Below the pieces are notes generated by a model. That model was not told the DNA's origin. It worked only from the letters and a program-made list of their open reading frames with translations, and did no database searches. A DNA stretch of 52,225 bases from Microvirga arvi (lineage in GTDB: Bacteria > Pseudomonadota > Alphaproteobacteria > Rhizobiales > Beijerinckiaceae): the NCBI RefSeq assembly GCF_016892765.1, contig NZ_JAFEMD010000039.1:1-52225 (forward strand). The letters are read 5' to 3'. The translations under genes were made by a program, and so were the position numbers. Position 1 is the stretch's first letter. The number at the start of each line of letters is the position of its first letter. Below, piece by piece: positions 49,659 to 52,225 of the stretch.

Positions 49659-50645
49659 ATGCCGGTCAGTGGTTTTGACATCTTCGTCATCGTTCTGGTG
49701 CTGGTCGTCATCGTGACGATCGCCATGGGCATCCGGACGGTTCCGCAGGGATATGCCTACACGGTCGAGCGGTTCGGGCGCTACTCCCGCACCCTCACCC
49801 CCGGCCTCGGGCTGATCGTGCCCTACATCGATCAGATCGGGAAAAAGGTGAATGTCATGGAGCAGGTCCTCGACATTCCGAGCCAGGAAGCCTTCACCCG
49901 GGACAATGCGGGCGTCACCATCGACGCGGCTGCCTTCTATCAGATCCTCGATCCTGCCCGTGCCTCCTATGAAGTGTCGGACATGAACCAGGCGCTGCTG
50001 GTGTTGACCATGACCAATATCCGCACGGTCGTCGGCTCTATGGACCTCGACCAGCTTCTCTCCCATCGCGACGAGATCAACGAGCGCCTGCTGCGGGTCA
50101 TGGATGCGGCCGCCTCCCCCTGGGGCGCCAAGGTTACTCGCGTCGAGATCAAGGATATTCTCCCGCCGCAGGATCTCGCCGGCGCCATGGCGCGGCAGAT
50201 GAAGGCCGAGCGCGAGAAGCGCGCCGCCGTGCTCGAAGCGGAGGGACTGCGTCAGGCGGAAATCCTGCGAGCCGAAGGGCAAAAGCAGTCGCAGATCCTG
50301 GCGGCAGAAGGCCGGAAAGAAGCGGCGTTCCGCGACGCGGAGGCGCGCGAGCGGCAGGCCGAGGCCGAGGCGAAGGCCACCGGTATGGTGAGTGACGCCA
50401 TTAACAAGGGCGATCTCGCCGCCGCCAACTTCATCGTGGCTGAGAAATACATCGATGCCATCCGTGCCCTGGCATCCGCCCCCAACCAGAAGGTCGTGAT
50501 CGTGCCGATCGAGGCGGCAGGGCTTGCCGGAACGCTGGGCGGCATTGCCGAACTCACCAAGTCGGTGTTCGGCGAGGGCGGAGCGGGCCTCAACAAGCCC
50601 GTGCGCAGCGTTCCCAAGGTGACGGGAGGGGGCGAGCGCTCATGA
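49659..50645 (+). CDS. SPFH-domain membrane protein, QmcA/paraslipin type
   Basis: A 328-residue stomatin-like protein with an N-terminal membrane segment (FDIFVIVLVLVVIVTIAMGI), an SPFH domain starting RTVPQGYAYTVERFGRYSRT, and a long charged coiled coil (QMKAEREKRAAVLEAEGLRQ and on). Such proteins organise membrane microdomains. The gene overlaps the NfeD gene by four bases (ATGA), the classic SPFH-NfeD pair. ATG 49659 follows a GGGGGG stretch. Confidence 0.92.
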   Translation: MPVSGFDIFVIVLVLVVIVTIAMGIRTVPQGYAYTVERFGRYSRTLTPGLGLIVPYIDQIGKKVNVMEQVLDIPSQEAFTRDNAGVTIDAAAFYQILDPARASYEVSDMNQALLVLTMTNIRTVVGSMDLDQLLSHRDEINERLLRVMDAAASPWGAKVTRVEIKDILPPQDLAGAMARQMKAEREKRAAVLEAEGLRQAEILRAEGQKQSQILAAEGRKEAAFRDAEARERQAEAEAKATGMVSDAINKGDLAAANFIVAEKYIDAIRALASAPNQKVVIVPIEAAGLAGTLGGIAELTKSVFGEGGAGLNKPVRSVPKVTGGGERS

Positions 50646-51091
50646 TTCAGGATGCGTTCATCAGCTTCGGAGCCTGGGCCTGGATCATCCTCGGGGTGCT
50701 TCTGATTGGCATCGAGCTTGTGGCGCCGGGTTCGTTCTTCCTCTGGCTTGGCCTCGCGGCCATCGTCACCGGACTGATCGATGCGATGCTCGGCCTGTCG
50801 TGGCAGGCCTCGGGCCTGCTCTTCGCGCTGCTCTGCGTGGCGGCAGTGATCCTGGGACGGGCCGTTACCCGCTCGAGGACGCAGGACGAGCCCCAGGCCG
50901 AGATGCTGAACCGGCGCGGTCAATCCCTCGTTGGCCGGGTCTTCACCCTCGAGACGCCGATCAAGGATGGGGAGGGACGCATCCGGGTCGATGACAGCTC
51001 CTGGCGCGTGACGGGTGCCGACCGCTTCGCCGGTGCCAAGGTGCGGGTCGTCCGGATCGAGGGCTCGACCCTCGTGGTTGACGATCCGTGA
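50642..51091 (+). CDS. NfeD-family protein, partner of the SPFH protein
   Basis: A 149-residue short-form NfeD with two or three membrane segments (WAWIILGVLLIGIELVAPGS, then LSWQASGLLFALLCVAAVIL) and a C-terminal OB-fold (GQSLVGRVFTLETPIKDGEG to VRVVRIEGSTLVV). It lacks the ClpP-like protease of long NfeD. It probably binds the SPFH partner, with whose gene it overlaps by four bases. Confidence 0.92.
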   Translation: MIQDAFISFGAWAWIILGVLLIGIELVAPGSFFLWLGLAAIVTGLIDAMLGLSWQASGLLFALLCVAAVILGRAVTRSRTQDEPQAEMLNRRGQSLVGRVFTLETPIKDGEGRIRVDDSSWRVTGADRFAGAKVRVVRIEGSTLVVDDP

Positions 51092-51092
51092 C

Positions 51093-52088
51093 TTACGCCG
51101 CGCCGGCCCGCAGCAGGTCGAGATAATGCACGAGGCCGATGGGCCGGCTGTTCTCGACCACGATCAGGGCCGTGATCCGGGAAGCCTCTTCCATCTCCAG
51201 GGCGCTGGCCACGAGGGCGTCCGGCGCGATGGTGCGCGGCGTCTTCGTCATGATGGTGGTGACTGGCAGAGTCGCGAGGTCGGGCCTGAGATTGCGGCGC
51301 AGGTCGCCGTCGGTGACGATGCCGGCCAGTGAGCCGTCGCCGTTCACCACGATCACGGCGCCGAAACCCTTGCGGCCGATCTCGTTGATGGCTTCATCCA
51401 TGCGGGCTTCAATGCCGACGATCGGCAGGCGCTCGCCCACATGCATGATGTCGCGCACGAGCTTGAGGCGGGCACCGAGCTTGCCGCCGGGATGGAAGAC
51501 CTTGAAGTGCTCCGCCGTGAAGCCGCGCTGCTCGAGGAGGGCGACGGCCAAGGCATCGCCCAGCGCCAGCTGGAGGGTGGTGGAGGTGGTCGGTGCCAGC
51601 CCATTGGGGCAGGCTTCCTTCGCCTTCGGCAGGGTCAGGCAGATATCGGCGGCACGCCCCAGGGTCGATTCCGCATTCGAGGTGAGCGCGATCAGGGGCA
51701 CCCGGAAGCGGCGGGAATAGCTGATGATGTCGGCAAGCTCCGCCGTCTCCCCGGACCAGGACAGGGCGATGATCACGTCGTCCGTCTGGATCATGCCCAG
51801 ATCGCCGTGGCTCGCCTCTGCCGGGTGGACGTAATGGGCCGGGGTGCCGGTCGAGGCGAAGGTGGCCGTCATCTTGCGGCCCACATGGCCGGACTTGCCC
51901 ATGCCGGTGACGATGACCCGACCCTTCGCAGCGGCAATGGTCTCCGCCGCAGCCGTGAAGAAGGGCCCAAGGCCGTTGCCGATGGCCTCCATCAGGATCG
52001 TCAGGCCGTCGCGCTCGGTCTCTAACGTGCGCAGAGCTGAGGCGATCGCTTGATCGGGCGAATGGGATGCGGGTTTTGCAAGTGCCAT
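51093..52088 (-). CDS. kdsD: D-arabinose-5-phosphate isomerase, KpsF/GutQ family
   Basis: Converts ribulose-5-phosphate to arabinose-5-phosphate, the first step towards KDO for lipopolysaccharide. The 331-residue product has an N-terminal SIS domain (GRVIVTGMGKSGHVGRKMTA, then ALSWSGETAEL) and two CBS domains at the C-terminus (VRDIMHVGERLPIVGI and VTTIMTKTPRTIAPDALVAS). This is the full KdsD layout. It is tail-to-tail with NfeD, one base apart. Confidence 0.92.
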   Translation of the reverse strand: MALAKPASHSPDQAIASALRTLETERDGLTILMEAIGNGLGPFFTAAAETIAAAKGRVIVTGMGKSGHVGRKMTATFASTGTPAHYVHPAEASHGDLGMIQTDDVIIALSWSGETAELADIISYSRRFRVPLIALTSNAESTLGRAADICLTLPKAKEACPNGLAPTTSTTLQLALGDALAVALLEQRGFTAEHFKVFHPGGKLGARLKLVRDIMHVGERLPIVGIEARMDEAINEIGRKGFGAVIVVNGDGSLAGIVTDGDLRRNLRPDLATLPVTTIMTKTPRTIAPDALVASALEMEEASRITALIVVENSRPIGLVHYLDLLRAGAA

Positions 52089-52149
52089 AGCCGCCCTTTA
52101 GCATAGGCGGGGGGCCATGCGGAACCCTCTGGCGGAACCGTGCAGCCGC

Positions 52150-52225
52150 TTACTTCTGCCGCAGCAGCGCTTCGAGCTCCCGGCGGAAGTCGGCGGAGAG
52201 TTCCTCGCGCTCCAGGGCATAGGCC
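52150..52225 (-). CDS. C-terminal fragment of an unidentified gene (partial)
   Basis: The minus strand carries an open frame that ends at a TAA (52150-52152) and reads YALEREELSADFRRELEALL then RQK. Only about 24 residues are inside the window, charged and helical. It lies upstream of kdsD on the same strand, 61 nt before its start, so could be in the same operon. I cannot name the protein. Confidence 0.5.
   Translation of the reverse strand, partial: AYALEREELSADFRRELEALLRQK

Overview
The window reads as chromosomal DNA from a GC-rich alphaproteobacterium of the order Hyphomicrobiales (Rhizobiales). The rRNA operon tail has the 23S-5S-tRNA-fMet order. The initiator tRNA has the A29-U41 anticodon-stem variant reported from some rhizobia. 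Homospermidine synthase, HWE-family signalling, TAXI-TRAP uptake and alphaproteobacterial palindromic repeats fit the same group. Methylobacteriaceae, for example Microvirga, is my best guess; this is inference, not an alignment.

Layout. 1-654: 3' end of 23S rRNA, 5S rRNA, tRNA-fMet and an intrinsic terminator. 820-4045: first TAXI-TRAP transporter. 4150-8402: TerB/DUF533 protein, a secreted protein, and a sugar-acid dehydratase with an SDR dehydrogenase. 8403-8768: two palindromic repeats, one able to fold as a four-way cloverleaf. 8769-10990: DMT exporter, TfoX-C protein and 2-hydroxyacid dehydrogenase. 11139-14845: MarR regulator, and a THI5-like ABC importer behind a strong promoter and a leader of about 390 nt. 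15218-22733: periplasmic glucan protein, then polyamine genes (ornithine decarboxylase with a long leader, homospermidine synthase) around GNAT, TPR and MFS genes. 22790-29236: small proteins, a WD40 gene group, and a five-gene zinc operon (His-rich micropeptide, znuC, znuB, znuA, CobW GTPase). 29265-34716: second glucan protein and second TAXI-TRAP cluster with DUF1850. 35060-38303: Ntn-hydrolase of the GGT/HpxW type, and a DUF1007-NicO nickel/cobalt pair. 38498-43437: fused indolepyruvate ferredoxin oxidoreductase, convergent with an aromatic aminotransferase. 43529-52225: ung, 5'-nucleotidase, an HWE histidine kinase, hemH, a QmcA/NfeD pair, kdsD and a partial gene.

How the genes work together. 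Ornithine decarboxylase and homospermidine synthase together convert ornithine through putrescine to homospermidine. The aminotransferase and the oxidoreductase can run aromatic amino acid to aryl-pyruvate to aryl-acetyl-CoA. The znu operon couples zinc import with a CobW metallochaperone and a previously unlisted His6-bearing membrane micropeptide. Both TAXI-TRAP operons carry a strong hairpin between the binding-protein gene and the permease gene, probably to make more binding protein than permease.

Most of the window is ordinary core and accessory metabolism. I see no phage, insertion sequence, CRISPR array or toxin-antitoxin module. The least explained elements are the His-rich micropeptide with its palindrome, the WD40 and CxxxxC genes beside the zinc operon, the long leader of the THI5-like importer, and the cloverleaf repeat.
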